The notes beneath the pieces are model-generated. The model did no database searches, was not told where the DNA came from, and saw only the letters and a list, made by a program, of their open reading frames with translations. The translations under genes were made by a program, and so were the position numbers. This document shows, piece by piece, positions 23,368 through 31,171 of a stretch of DNA of 64,000 nucleotides (position 1 is its first letter; each line of letters opens with the position of its first letter). The DNA lies in the IMG/VR virus record IMGVR_UViG_3300033145_000692, positions 1-64,000 of that record. The stretch is one strand, 5' to 3'. This DNA comes from a virus.

Positions 23368-23903
23368 CAGCTTTCTCCTAAAAGTTTCATACAGAAATTG
23401 TAATCGTGATTATCCATCGGATTGATCGCCATATAGTCAATCAGATGTCTGTCGAGTGCATCCCAAACCATCTGATCGACCCTGACTGCATCCGCCCGAT
23501 TTTGCCACCTACCAAGAGTTTCATAGGGCGTGGCCCCACTACGTGTTACCAGAATGTTGAAGGTAGGGTACTCTTCGTCAAACTTCCGACAGATGTCCAC
23601 CAGTGGTTCGTATGCAGGTGAGTTATCCTCAAATGCGTAGATGCACTGGAGAAAGAGTGGAGAGTCGGTAACAACGCTTTTGACTCCAGCCGACAGTGGA
23701 AGATGTTCAGCCTCAAACTGCTGTCCGAATGTGTTGACATAGTCCCAAGGTTTCAAAGTTCTTCCAGCATACACATACTGTTTGACCACTTCCTGGACTA
23801 ACTCAACATTGAAAAACCCTCTTCGCAGGTCGGAGTAGATTCGTGCGGCGAGCGTGCTTTTACCAACCCCCGGACCTCCGTAGATGTTGATTCGTGGTTT
23901 CAT
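23367..23903 (-). CDS. P-loop NTPase, AAA_28/nucleotide-kinase-like
   Basis: 178 residues from 23903. The Walker A motif IYGGPGVGKSTLAARI lies at residues ~6-21; VVTDSPLFL (~75-83) fits the Walker B strand followed by the lid region of deoxynucleoside- or NadR-type kinases. Similar stand-alone P-loop proteins are frequent in phages and are usually annotated as AAA or kinase-like proteins without a proven substrate. It is co-translated with the Nudix gene (four-base overlap). Confidence 0.75.
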   Translation of the reverse strand: MKPRINIYGGPGVGKSTLAARIYSDLRRGFFNVELVQEVVKQYVYAGRTLKPWDYVNTFGQQFEAEHLPLSAGVKSVVTDSPLFLQCIYAFEDNSPAYEPLVDICRKFDEEYPTFNILVTRSGATPYETLGRWQNRADAVRVDQMVWDALDRHLIDYMAINPMDNHDYNFCMKLLGES

Positions 23904-24367
23904 CGTCCCCCCACTCGAAGGATATAGCTGAAACAGTTTCTGTCCTCGCTGATGAGCATTTGCCAAGGTGTGCGGGCGATGCAAAGTGGTATCACTGTTC
24001 GCAGTTCAGGTAGGACACGGCTTCCGACTTCCAGGGCTTGTCTTAATCCCACTACCATCGGAGGTTCGTTTCCATAGTAAATAGTCTTGAATGGACCCTT
24101 AAATGGGCAGAGTACAACGTGGACGATCCAGTCGGGACCATGCATGGTTCCAATGACTTCGCACATTGGTAGTTCAGCTTCAAAACCCGTTCCTTCTGCC
24201 AACTCGCGGATAGCCGCTCGTACAGGTGTCTCACCTGGTTCGACTCTCCCACCTGGAAGATTAAGCCTACCAGCTTGCCAGGAAGGGTTTTTCTTGTCAA
24301 TAAGAACCACCCAATCAATGTCTGGATTGTCAATCGACTCCGCGTAACATAGAACATACTCTACCAT
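23900..24367 (-). CDS. Nudix hydrolase-like protein with altered Nudix box
   Basis: 155 residues. The Nudix box lies in PGGRVEPGETPVRAAIRELA and continues EGTGF. Compared with the consensus G-x5-E-x7-R-E-U-x-E-E-x-G-U, the last glutamate of the EE pair is Gly, which in MutT-type enzymes is a Mg2+ ligand. The flanking strands (WVVLIDKKN, IVHVVLCPF) fit the fold. The enzyme would cleave a nucleoside diphosphate linked to another group; with the changed residue, activity may be reduced or altered, or the protein may only bind its ligand. Confidence 0.75.
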   Translation of the reverse strand: MVEYVLCYAESIDNPDIDWVVLIDKKNPSWQAGRLNLPGGRVEPGETPVRAAIRELAEGTGFEAELPMCEVIGTMHGPDWIVHVVLCPFKGPFKTIYYGNEPPMVVGLRQALEVGSRVLPELRTVIPLCIARTPWQMLISEDRNCFSYILRVGGR

Positions 24368-24783
24368 ACCACCTCCAATATGTGATCGTTGTCAATATGT
24401 AAATGTCCAATCCAAGGTGGGTAGTCGTGCATGGCTTCGTGGACCAGGACGAAGGCTCCCAGGTGGGTGTCACCTAAGAGGATCGCGCTGTCTATTGTGA
24501 CACCAGGACATAATGGGTGGTTCCAACCGTCGATACCTTCCGGAAGCTGCATCACCTTGACGCAAAAGGGTCCGATCCGCCGGTATCGACATATGGTGTA
24601 CTCCAGGACGCCTGCCATCTTTTCGTCTTTGCAGACCTCCAACCGTGCTTCCAGGTGGGTGAGAATACTGTCGAGCCACCCCTGCTCGACTACCCCACCA
24701 CCGGGCGTCAACGCCAACGCATACGGCAGCAGGAGGAATCCTAACAAACCCACCTGGAAGCACCACAACAATCGAACTTTCAT
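24361..24783 (-). CDS. Secreted HExxH metallopeptidase-like protein
   Basis: 140 residues. The N-terminus (MKVRLLWCFQVGLLGFLLLP, then YALALTPGG) is a clear Sec signal peptide with likely cleavage after ALA. VLVHEAMHDYP near residues 112-122 carries the HExxH zinc motif, followed by GHLHIDNDH with further histidines, a candidate third ligand. The mature protein of about 115 residues is small for a protease. A phage protein of this type could act in the periplasm or outside the cell on peptidoglycan-linked or surface proteins. It overlaps both neighbours. Confidence 0.65.
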   Translation of the reverse strand: MKVRLLWCFQVGLLGFLLLPYALALTPGGGVVEQGWLDSILTHLEARLEVCKDEKMAGVLEYTICRYRRIGPFCVKVMQLPEGIDGWNHPLCPGVTIDSAILLGDTHLGAFVLVHEAMHDYPPWIGHLHIDNDHILEVVW

Positions 24784-25111
24784 AGCTCACCAACTCCCTG
24801 TCCTGGTAAACACTTGTAGATACTCGTTGGTGTGTAGGTAATCTGCCCGATCTCACACTGGGCAATGACCACGGGACCCGCATTCAAGGTGTCACCATGT
24901 TCAACAACTATTTGGAGAGAAAACAAATCCTTGATGTATTCTTTCAGACATGTCGTTGGGTCACTGTCAAAGTCCTCTCGCACCTTTTCAATGGTGAGAC
25001 GGATTGCACCCTTGAGTTGAGCAATGGTCGGGACCCCATAGAACAACCCTCCCATATACAACCGACCTCTGTGCCAGTTACCTTGACTTTGAGAATCTGG
25101 ATGACTATCAT
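24780..25111 (-). CDS. Paralogue A of a four-gene tandem family, apparently frameshifted
   Basis: The body (YMGGLFYGVPTIAQLKGAI, then VVIAQCEIGQITYTP) aligns with the three next genes, sharing the FxG(V/Y)P motif, a helix after it and a late V/I-G-x-I strand. The ATG at 25111 overlaps the upstream TGA (ATGA) and begins MIVIQILKVKVTGT, which fits the first strand of the family, but that frame soon leaves the conserved body, which is read one base back. Translation could instead start from GTG at 25115 and give an N-terminus unlike the others. An indel, a sequencing error or programmed -1 frameshifting would explain this; no classical slippery heptamer is visible. Confidence 0.55.
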
Positions 25112-25431
25112 ACACACCTCAGAGTTTCTTCTCTGACCATGTAACAGTTAAGGCGGGTACACTGGATGGTTCCGATTCGTATACCGGCGACTTCGATATC
25201 TTCCTTAATGTGATTGAAAGCTGAGTTCACCACGACTTGCATAGCGATGCGGTAGTCTTCAGCTTCATCTTGCTCGTGTTCGAGCCCACCGGCTAACAAT
25301 CTTTTGATGTTTAACTCGATGGCGACTATGATATCTTCCTTGCTTGGAACTCCGACAAACATTCCCATCCACTCTCGGGAAGTTGCCTCAGGGGCGACGG
25401 TGATACAGTTGAATTGTTCCTCGTTAATCAT
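25108..25431 (-). CDS. Paralogue B of the four-gene tandem family
   Basis: 107 residues. It shares with its neighbours the core MGMFVGVPSKEDIIVAIELN, a tyrosine-starting helix (YRIAMQVVVNSAF) and a closing strand (GIRIGTIQCTRLNCYMV). The pattern strand, FxGxP turn, long helix, helix, strand looks like one small alpha/beta domain. No known family was recognised. It starts directly after the stop of paralogue C and overlaps paralogue A by four bases. Confidence 0.7.
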   Translation of the reverse strand: MINEEQFNCITVAPEATSREWMGMFVGVPSKEDIIVAIELNIKRLLAGGLEHEQDEAEDYRIAMQVVVNSAFNHIKEDIEVAGIRIGTIQCTRLNCYMVREETLRCV

Positions 25432-25719
25432 TCAAGTGACCTCAATCTGGATTACTTCTGGTGAATTCAAAACGTAAATCATGCCTACTTTCTCACCATA
25501 GGCTCTACACTCCATTTGAGTACCTTCTGGCAGCCCAAAGTCGGCGACAAGGGCACGGTACCTTCTGTGGAGTGGGTGTTGGCTCGACTCCTTGATCTCT
25601 TCATCGAGTAGTTGTAGTACCTTCTCGATGGATAGTGGTCCCATAATGAAGCGGTTCCACATGAAGTCACCTGTCATCAACTCGATGGTGATCTCGAAAA
25701 CTTGATGCTTAAAAATCAT
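25432..25719 (-). CDS. Paralogue C of the four-gene tandem family
   Basis: 95 residues from 25719 (GGAGCCC upstream). Core: ITIELMTGDFMWNRFIMGPL, helix SIEKVLQLLDEEIKES, then YRALVADFGLPEG and VGMIYVLNSP. It has GPL where the others have G-V/Y-P. It overlaps paralogue D by 11 bases. Function unknown. Confidence 0.7.
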   Translation of the reverse strand: MIFKHQVFEITIELMTGDFMWNRFIMGPLSIEKVLQLLDEEIKESSQHPLHRRYRALVADFGLPEGTQMECRAYGEKVGMIYVLNSPEVIQIEVT

Positions 25720-26062
25720 CCTGGGCTCCTTGTGTGTCACAGGCGTGTCCGATAACTTTCGCCCTGATATACCCAACTGTTGCACCGGCATAGGTGCAGA
25801 CTCTGACGGTATCCCTGTTTGCGTGGAATACTGGTTTGTTTGGTAACCTTTGGTCGCGAACCAGTTGGGAATAGTTCTGGTAGGTGTTCGTCAACAGCGT
25901 CTGTTGCCCTGGGTCATTCTTTAGTGCATCAGTGAGTATCTTAAGAGTCTCGGTGATAGCCGTCGTCACCTCGATCTCATCGGGGTACCCAATGAAGAAT
26001 TGACGCCAACTGCCACCGCCAGTAATACAGATGTTGATCTCGTAGATGTAGTACTTATCCAT
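25709..26062 (-). CDS. Paralogue D of the four-gene tandem family
   Basis: 117 residues, the longest and first-translated member: YYIYEINICITGGGSWRQFF, IGYPDEIEVTTAITETLKIL, YQNYSQLVRDQRLPNK and GATVGYIRAKVIG. The second half (helix, then V-x-V-x-T strand) is best preserved here. It starts eight bases inside the RNA ligase end, so all four may be expressed with the ligase. Function unknown. Confidence 0.7.
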   Translation of the reverse strand: MDKYYIYEINICITGGGSWRQFFIGYPDEIEVTTAITETLKILTDALKNDPGQQTLLTNTYQNYSQLVRDQRLPNKPVFHANRDTVRVCTYAGATVGYIRAKVIGHACDTQGAQDDF

Positions 26063-27158
26063 TGTCCCGTGCGCCCTTTCGATCCAGGTAGTCGGCTGAG
26101 ATGAACTTGACAATTGCACGTGACGGAGAGAGGTTTTCGCCGATCTTTCCGGTGTATCGCTCCTCGACAGGTCGAATGACAATACCCTCTCGACCCTTGA
26201 AGCCAACCTTCGGTGTGTTGACCAATGTCGAACCCATGGCATACTTCTCAAGCCTACCACTTACCAGGTGGTAGGGACCTCGGAACAGTAATGGTACTAT
26301 CGGAATTTCATAGTTCAGGCAGAGATTACTGGTGTCGTTCCAGTGGAGGTAGGAGCCATTCACCGATATGTCAAAAACTGCATACCCCTCGTCGCCGTTG
26401 GTACCATAGTTCAAATCTTGAACCTTGTTCCCATAGATTTCCCCAAAGATGATAACGTTGTGCTGCTCGTCACAAAGGTCGTTCAGAAGTCGTAGGACAC
26501 CTTTACGTTCCAGAGGCTTCCAGTACCGTTGGGCTTGCCGAAACTTACCCCAACGGACCTTGTGGCTACCAACTGCAAATACCCACTCATCATTTTCACG
26601 GATGACGCCAACACGGCTGTTTGATCCATGAATCTTCTCGGTCAAGACGATTTCTTCATCTTCTTCAAACACATTCGGATAACGCCAGAACTGTTGGATC
26701 GACGTGTATCGGTGGAAGTAAGGGTCCTCAGGTAGAGCCAGTTGATTGTGCCTTGGAGTGTTTGCGTCCCCGTGGTCGCCGAAATTGATATCGGGTGCCA
26801 CGTACTGACGTGCGCCATACACATCTGTGACATCGAGACCTATCGCCAACTCGTCTGGGCATAGTACTGGGAAACCGTAACTCGGGACTCCACGGAGTCG
26901 GCACGCTGCCACCAGACACTGGATTCGCTCCCCGTCCCAATCGGAGTGCTTCAAGTAGTTCTTGACACCAAGGTGTTCCGACATGTGAACCGGGAGAAGG
27001 ATACCTGGTGGGAAGTAGACCACCCGATCCCCTACCATGTATTCGCCTTTGGTGACGGCGCATGTTGCACCAAGAATCTGAACAATCTCCAGGCGGTCGC
27101 CATTGGGGTGTGGTTCCACGCTGGAGATTTCTTGGATGGTGATGGCAATGTCACTCAA
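26055..27158 (-). CDS. RNA ligase, Rnl5/DRB0094-like
   Basis: 367 residues. The N-terminal ~110 residues form an OB-like module (VEPHPNGDRLEIVQILG, KGEYMVGDRVVYFPPG), as in the Deinococcus DRB0094 ligase group. The nucleotidyltransferase part has motif I TEKIHGSN (Lys ~175), motif III near FGEIYG, motif IV GREGIVIRP and motif V AIVKFIS. In this family the lysine is adenylated by ATP and nicked RNA ends are sealed. In phages such ligases repair tRNAs cut by host defence nucleases; the tRNA genes in this window are consistent with that, but the link is inference. Confidence 0.85.
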   Translation of the reverse strand: MSDIAITIQEISSVEPHPNGDRLEIVQILGATCAVTKGEYMVGDRVVYFPPGILLPVHMSEHLGVKNYLKHSDWDGERIQCLVAACRLRGVPSYGFPVLCPDELAIGLDVTDVYGARQYVAPDINFGDHGDANTPRHNQLALPEDPYFHRYTSIQQFWRYPNVFEEDEEIVLTEKIHGSNSRVGVIRENDEWVFAVGSHKVRWGKFRQAQRYWKPLERKGVLRLLNDLCDEQHNVIIFGEIYGNKVQDLNYGTNGDEGYAVFDISVNGSYLHWNDTSNLCLNYEIPIVPLLFRGPYHLVSGRLEKYAMGSTLVNTPKVGFKGREGIVIRPVEERYTGKIGENLSPSRAIVKFISADYLDRKGARDNG

Positions 27159-27480
27159 CGTCTACCTCAATTTCTACCCGGACACCCGGGTTCAGAATGA
27201 TGCGAGCCGGTACCCGGAAGAAATGGGACCCGTTCCCTTTGGCGAATGTCTCAATCTTGTATGCGCCTATCAGAAGGTTGTTGTGTCCCCAGACCTTCAG
27301 GACGGCTGGAACGCCCACTATGGCATGGACCGTCTCAGACTCTTGTTCCGAGATGGGGTCTGGCTGGGACGCCCTGGAGACCCCTTCTGGGGCGTCTGAG
27401 GAGGTCTCTAGTGGAGTCTCCAGTGGAGTCTTACCACAGGGGTTTTCTCCTAATGTGTCACAGACATGGTTCTTAAACAT
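27151..27480 (-). CDS. Hypothetical protein, 109 aa, with ETPL repeat
   Basis: Start at 27480 (MFKNHVCDTLGENPC). The N-terminal third includes TPLETPLETS from a 12-bp duplication (27404-27427). The C-terminal two thirds look like a beta-sandwich (VHAIVGVPAVLKVWGHNNLL, then IGAYKIETFA and RIILNPGVRVEIEVDVE). Not recognised. It overlaps neighbours by eight bases on both sides. Confidence 0.6.
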   Translation of the reverse strand: MFKNHVCDTLGENPCGKTPLETPLETSSDAPEGVSRASQPDPISEQESETVHAIVGVPAVLKVWGHNNLLIGAYKIETFAKGNGSHFFRVPARIILNPGVRVEIEVDVE

Positions 27481-27670
27481 CACTTTCGCCCTCTTGTATG
27501 AGAGGCTGCTTGAACAGTTGACGGGTAAAGATTGCATCCTGGCTAACCCCAGCCTCGATTGCAAGCCGGACCTCTTTGACCACGTTGATACAGCAGTGCT
27601 TCAACTTCTTTCCACTCCCACAGGGACATGGCTTGTTACGCTTGACGGGGATTGTCTTGTTCAGGTGCAT
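27473..27670 (-). CDS. SEC-C motif zinc-binding protein
   Basis: 65 residues from ATG at 27670. KRNKPCPCGSGKKLKHCC (residues ~10-27) is a textbook SEC-C motif, the zinc-binding tail of SecA also found in many small proteins, where CxC and the later CC bind one Zn2+. The C-terminal helix is charged. In SecA the motif contacts SecB and phospholipid; in stand-alone proteins its partner is usually unknown. Confidence 0.85.
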   Translation of the reverse strand: MHLNKTIPVKRNKPCPCGSGKKLKHCCINVVKEVRLAIEAGVSQDAIFTRQLFKQPLIQEGESDV

Positions 27671-28089
27671 CAAAAATCCTTCACGAAAGAGCCAAAGTTC
27701 TCAGTGATTAACGCTTCCTTGATTTCGTCAGTGGTAACGTTGATGCTGCCATAGTACTCACCAGGGTATTCGTTTCGATCAGCGATGAGTTCAAGAAAAT
27801 GCTCCCAATCGTAGGTGATATATTTCTGATAGCAGTCATCCTCCCCAGCAACCAATTCCCCAATAATACCAAAGTCACCACTTCGGATTGCTACCTTTGA
27901 ATGCTCCTTGATGCAGTGTCTCGACCAGACATCAAAACGGTCTTTGAGAGGAAACTGTTTGTCTATAACAAACTTCCTGAAGATCGTCTGGAGATTAGCC
28001 TCCAGACGATCGTACTCTTCCCCCAGGTTGTCAAGCTTGTTCCCTAACAACCTGACGGCGTTACTTAGCGCCCAAGCTTTCCTATTCAT
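27670..28089 (-). CDS. Hypothetical protein, 139 aa
   Basis: Helical N-terminal half (NAVRLLGNKLDNLGEEYDRL, QTIFRKFVIDKQF) and mixed C-terminal half (YYGSINVTTDEIKEALI). Not recognised. It overlaps the DNA ligase gene by four bases and the SEC-C gene by one. Confidence 0.65.
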   Translation of the reverse strand: MNRKAWALSNAVRLLGNKLDNLGEEYDRLEANLQTIFRKFVIDKQFPLKDRFDVWSRHCIKEHSKVAIRSGDFGIIGELVAGEDDCYQKYITYDWEHFLELIADRNEYPGEYYGSINVTTDEIKEALITENFGSFVKDF

Positions 28090-29210
28090 TCAACGTCTCG
28101 CTTTCGCATGTAGGATGCCTCTTTTGGAACTCCATCATCGGACAGTTCGCGGAACTTGAATGTCACCTGCTGACCTACCTGGAAGTGCCTGCCCTGCGTT
28201 CCGCTTGGCATGTCTTCACCCGGGTGCTCATTAGCATAGTGTCGATCACCCTCGGTGGCAAACTCACGTTCGATATCGGTGAGACCAGATAGTTCCAATC
28301 GCTTCCCCTTGTACTCGGTAATGAGTGCCCCAATCCGACCCAGGTGTTTCGATCCCTTGTTCGTCTGACGCCCGCAGGTGAATCCTGTGACGACTCCCTC
28401 ATCATCGAGAGTCGGCTTGAACTTGAGTAGGTCGTTTACACGCTTCGGCGTCCACTTTCCGTTGGCAGCCCGGATGATGACACCTTCACCACCCTTGGCT
28501 AACACACTGTTCGTGAAGTCGGTGAGGGCACGGCGGGCTATCACCTCCTTGGTCGGGAGTCGTATCTGCTTATGCAGGAAGACCACATCAGGGTCATAGT
28601 CCTTGAGACGGTGGAGGTAGCCCAATTCCTCCTTGAAGGTCGCAGACTCATGGATGTCCCACAGGACACTTTCGTCGCCATACGCAAGATTCTTGTAGGC
28701 TTCATCGTTGTACCACTTCAGGAAGCTCTTGGTGACATCACAGTAAAAGTTTGAGTTCTTGATCAACCCAGGCTGAAGAAATCTGACTGGACTCGGTGCC
28801 GAGTAGATCGCATACGTGATCTGGTCAAACCTGGGATCGGGCGAGTCACCGGCGCAAATTGAGCGACACGTCTGGAAGTTCCCACGTCCTGCCCAGAGTT
28901 CCCCATCAAGGATGAAATTGGGGAGCTTGTCGAGGTACCAGTCGGGAGCCATAATGGGGTTGCCATACCTGGACCACAGTCCCGTGGCTACCGGCTTCAC
29001 CTTCGGCTTGGCTTCCAGCGTCTTCGGGTTGATGACACTCGCCCAGGGGACCTCCCTGGTGTCCATCCCGCGAGTCACGCCTCCGTCCCAGATGCACCGG
29101 GTGCCATCTAGCTTCTCACTGACGTACTTGCCAGCCACGGTCTGTTTGTCATTGTCTGGTTTGAAAACCTTGGCAAGTTGCAAGAATTCACGTCTGATGA
29201 CTTTTGGCAT
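28086..29210 (-). CDS. ATP-dependent DNA ligase
   Basis: 374 residues. Motif I is VSEKLDGTRCIWDG (Lys ~33), motif III LDGELWAGRG, motif IV GEGVIIRA, motif V LLKFKP, followed by a C-terminal OB fold ending VTFKFRELSDDGVPKEASY. This is the minimal two-domain layout of T7-like phage DNA ligases, which adenylate the lysine with ATP and seal nicks in duplex DNA. It would join Okazaki fragments made with the PolA-type polymerase and the primase. The promoter-like element at 29251-29281 lies 41 bases upstream. Confidence 0.9.
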   Translation of the reverse strand: MPKVIRREFLQLAKVFKPDNDKQTVAGKYVSEKLDGTRCIWDGGVTRGMDTREVPWASVINPKTLEAKPKVKPVATGLWSRYGNPIMAPDWYLDKLPNFILDGELWAGRGNFQTCRSICAGDSPDPRFDQITYAIYSAPSPVRFLQPGLIKNSNFYCDVTKSFLKWYNDEAYKNLAYGDESVLWDIHESATFKEELGYLHRLKDYDPDVVFLHKQIRLPTKEVIARRALTDFTNSVLAKGGEGVIIRAANGKWTPKRVNDLLKFKPTLDDEGVVTGFTCGRQTNKGSKHLGRIGALITEYKGKRLELSGLTDIEREFATEGDRHYANEHPGEDMPSGTQGRHFQVGQQVTFKFRELSDDGVPKEASYMRKRDVE

Positions 29211-29250
29211 GACTGTACCTTTCGAGTGTGCAAGAAAACGTTCCTATGTG

Positions 29251-29281
29251 AATATATAGCTTTGCCAATGATGTTGTCCAA
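29251..29281 (-). promoter_or_regulatory. Putative promoter, second phage class, upstream of DNA ligase
   Basis: Minus-strand TTGGACAA (29274-29281), then AAAGCTATATATTCA with TATATT at 29251-29256, then CATAGGAAC. The same layout with the same spacing (18 bases between TGGACA and TATATT) occurs at 45902-45932. The conserved flanks beyond the hexamers set these two apart from the TTGACA-N17-TATACT promoters. Confidence 0.6.
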
Positions 29282-29878
29282 CTACTTCTGACTGTTTCGG
29301 ATGTAATTCAAAGAACCTTCGACAAAGGACCTCGTGTCGTAACAATTGTAAGGATTCCAAGGGCGTGGAACAAGAATCGCCCTCCCACCAGCCCCCTCGA
29401 AAGCTAGTGTGTTACCATGGTAGTCGTCGATCAAAAGGGTGTTCTTGTTGGCGAGGAGATACTTCTTAGTAGTGAAGACGTACTGATTCTGTATCCAGTC
29501 TGGGAGATGCTTCTGCATCCACTTGAGCTTACCACTGGTGCAAGAGACGTTGTTGGTCAGTGTTGAACAGATGAAGACATTGTCTCTACCAACAATGTCA
29601 ACACAGTGGTCGAGCAATGTATCGTGGAGATCAGAGGTGGTCATGTCCTCCCAAAGGGTATCGTCGAGCATACCCCATATTTGCCAAGGAACCCAGTTGT
29701 TGATCGTTGGGTGTTTGAGATTCATGGCTGCTACAATATCATATCCGCACTCCACCGGAAACTCACATGGTGGGCACCCAAGGAAACGCATTGCACAGGC
29801 AGTGAAATTGTTGAACACATCGTCCAGGTCAACCATGATTCGCGTGATCCTCGAAATGTATCTAAGATTTGAAATCAT
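29282..29878 (-). CDS. 5'(3')-deoxyribonucleotidase-like HAD phosphatase
   Basis: About 198 residues. IMVDLDDVFNNFT near the N-terminus is the HAD DxDx(V/T) motif with the nucleophilic aspartate, and LLIDDYHGN (~150) is motif III with the acidic pair; the intervening VFICSTL fits motif II. This is the layout of NT5C-type nucleotidases, which remove phosphate from deoxynucleoside monophosphates. The start is uncertain: ATG at 29878 overlaps the sigma-like gene, and ATG at 29836 (MVDLDDV) is closer to the motif. Confidence 0.75.
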   Translation of the reverse strand: MISNLRYISRITRIMVDLDDVFNNFTACAMRFLGCPPCEFPVECGYDIVAAMNLKHPTINNWVPWQIWGMLDDTLWEDMTTSDLHDTLLDHCVDIVGRDNVFICSTLTNNVSCTSGKLKWMQKHLPDWIQNQYVFTTKKYLLANKNTLLIDDYHGNTLAFEGAGGRAILVPRPWNPYNCYDTRSFVEGSLNYIRNSQK

Positions 29879-30665
29879 AGTCTTGCTCTCTGCAAAATCT
29901 CTCATGGAGTTTAATCCTGGTTCTCTGCACAGTCGACGTTGACAATCCCATAGCCTCTCCTATCTGACTGTCGGTGTATGCCTCCATTCTCATCGTGATT
30001 ATCTTCCTTTCCACAGGTGTCCTAGCAGTCGAGAGAATGCCCTGGAAACTTTCTGCAAACTCCAATGAGACATCTTTAGCCATATCCAACATGAAAGTGC
30101 TGATCGGAATTTTTCTCGTAATGTCACCATCTGAGTTTGTGACTGACCTTCGTCGCCTAAGGGTCAAGGGCTCTGAAGAATCACACTCATACAGTTCGCG
30201 AACTACACGGTAGATCGCAACATAGAGATATGGTGGCACTTTGAGTTCTGGTCCATCATTACCCCACTGGTCTAATGTCGCTTGGAGCTTCTCATCACTG
30301 GACTGGCGAAACTTGTGGACAAGCGTGTGGACAGCACTGGTTAGTGAAAGCAGTCCAGCGGAAAACAAGTCGTCAGACAGATAGATAGCACAACGTCGTG
30401 ATCGAATCAGCCGGGTGATCACCTCGGTGATTAAACGAGTGTTGCAGACAATGAAGTGATTGATATCATCAGTACCTCCCTTTACTGCCTTCTCAAATAG
30501 TTTACCCTGGATCTCAGGTGGAGGACACGTACACCATTTGCTGTTAGCATAATCAACCGCATCACCACATATCCCTTCAATCCCAGAGGTTAAACACTTT
30601 CCAATGAAGATGGTAAGATTTCGATCTTGCCACGGAACTTGCCATGGAACTTGATTGTTCATCAT
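29862..30665 (-). CDS. Sigma factor-like protein (second sigma)
   Basis: 267 residues. The segment NTRLITEVITRLIRSRRCAI, then DDLFSAGLLSLTSAVHTLVH (residues ~80-125), resembles sigma region 2, and the C-terminus PVERKIITMRMEAYTDSQIG followed by EAMGLSTSTVQRTRIKLHER is a region-4-type helix-turn-helix. Region 2.4 is not convincing and 60-70 residues separate the two, so this may be a full sigma70-type factor or a phage-specific one that reads a non-host promoter. The N-terminus has a short duplication (VPWQVPWQ). With the ECF-like gene at 8077-8718 the phage carries two sigma-like proteins. Confidence 0.7.
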   Translation of the reverse strand: MMNNQVPWQVPWQDRNLTIFIGKCLTSGIEGICGDAVDYANSKWCTCPPPEIQGKLFEKAVKGGTDDINHFIVCNTRLITEVITRLIRSRRCAIYLSDDLFSAGLLSLTSAVHTLVHKFRQSSDEKLQATLDQWGNDGPELKVPPYLYVAIYRVVRELYECDSSEPLTLRRRRSVTNSDGDITRKIPISTFMLDMAKDVSLEFAESFQGILSTARTPVERKIITMRMEAYTDSQIGEAMGLSTSTVQRTRIKLHERFCREQDYDFKS

Positions 30666-30670
30666 TCATC

Positions 30671-31171
30671 CTAAGAGGTGAAAATCCATAGTTGCTTTCC
30701 ATAGAAGCCCTGGGCTTCACAGTTTTTGAGAGAGAACTGAAACTCTTGACCATCTGGATCAAGAATCCTACCATGGTCGTAGGCGACAGCGTGGTGACAT
30801 GACTCACCCTTACCCTCTAAGACACCATGTGTGTTGGCAATCAATTCATGGAACGCTTTGCGACGCTCGCTAACCCGCCAGTCACGGGCGTGGAGTGTGT
30901 ATGTGTACCGACCACATTCCGAGCGAGTACACGGGAAGAGTTGGTAAGGTACCGGATAGACTTCAAACCGTATTGCAAGTTCGACCAACTCTTGTTGATG
31001 AAAACCTCTTCGACACATTGGCTCATTCAACTCTGGAAACACTATAGCTCCGCCACCATGTCCAACCAGTCTAACAGCATCCTCAACTGGGATGTCGAGT
31101 GCCATTGCCCACGAGGTTATTGCGCAGGACCATCTGTTTGGCTTCACTTGCAGTTTCATCAGTTTCATCAT
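30671..31171 (-). CDS. Papain-like cysteine peptidase (C39-like)
   Basis: 166 residues from 31171 (AGGGG upstream). LQVKPNRWSCAITSWAMAL (residues ~7-25) matches the catalytic-cysteine helix of C39-like papain folds, and SCHHAVAYDHGRILDPDG near residue 125 gives the catalytic histidine strand and the Asp/Asn turn. The protein could be a protease or a papain-fold hydrolase acting on another amide. No signal peptide. The first ~29 codons, including the catalytic cysteine, overlap the upstream gene in another frame. It ends just before the sigma-like gene. Confidence 0.7.
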   Translation of the reverse strand: MMKLMKLQVKPNRWSCAITSWAMALDIPVEDAVRLVGHGGGAIVFPELNEPMCRRGFHQQELVELAIRFEVYPVPYQLFPCTRSECGRYTYTLHARDWRVSERRKAFHELIANTHGVLEGKGESCHHAVAYDHGRILDPDGQEFQFSLKNCEAQGFYGKQLWIFTS

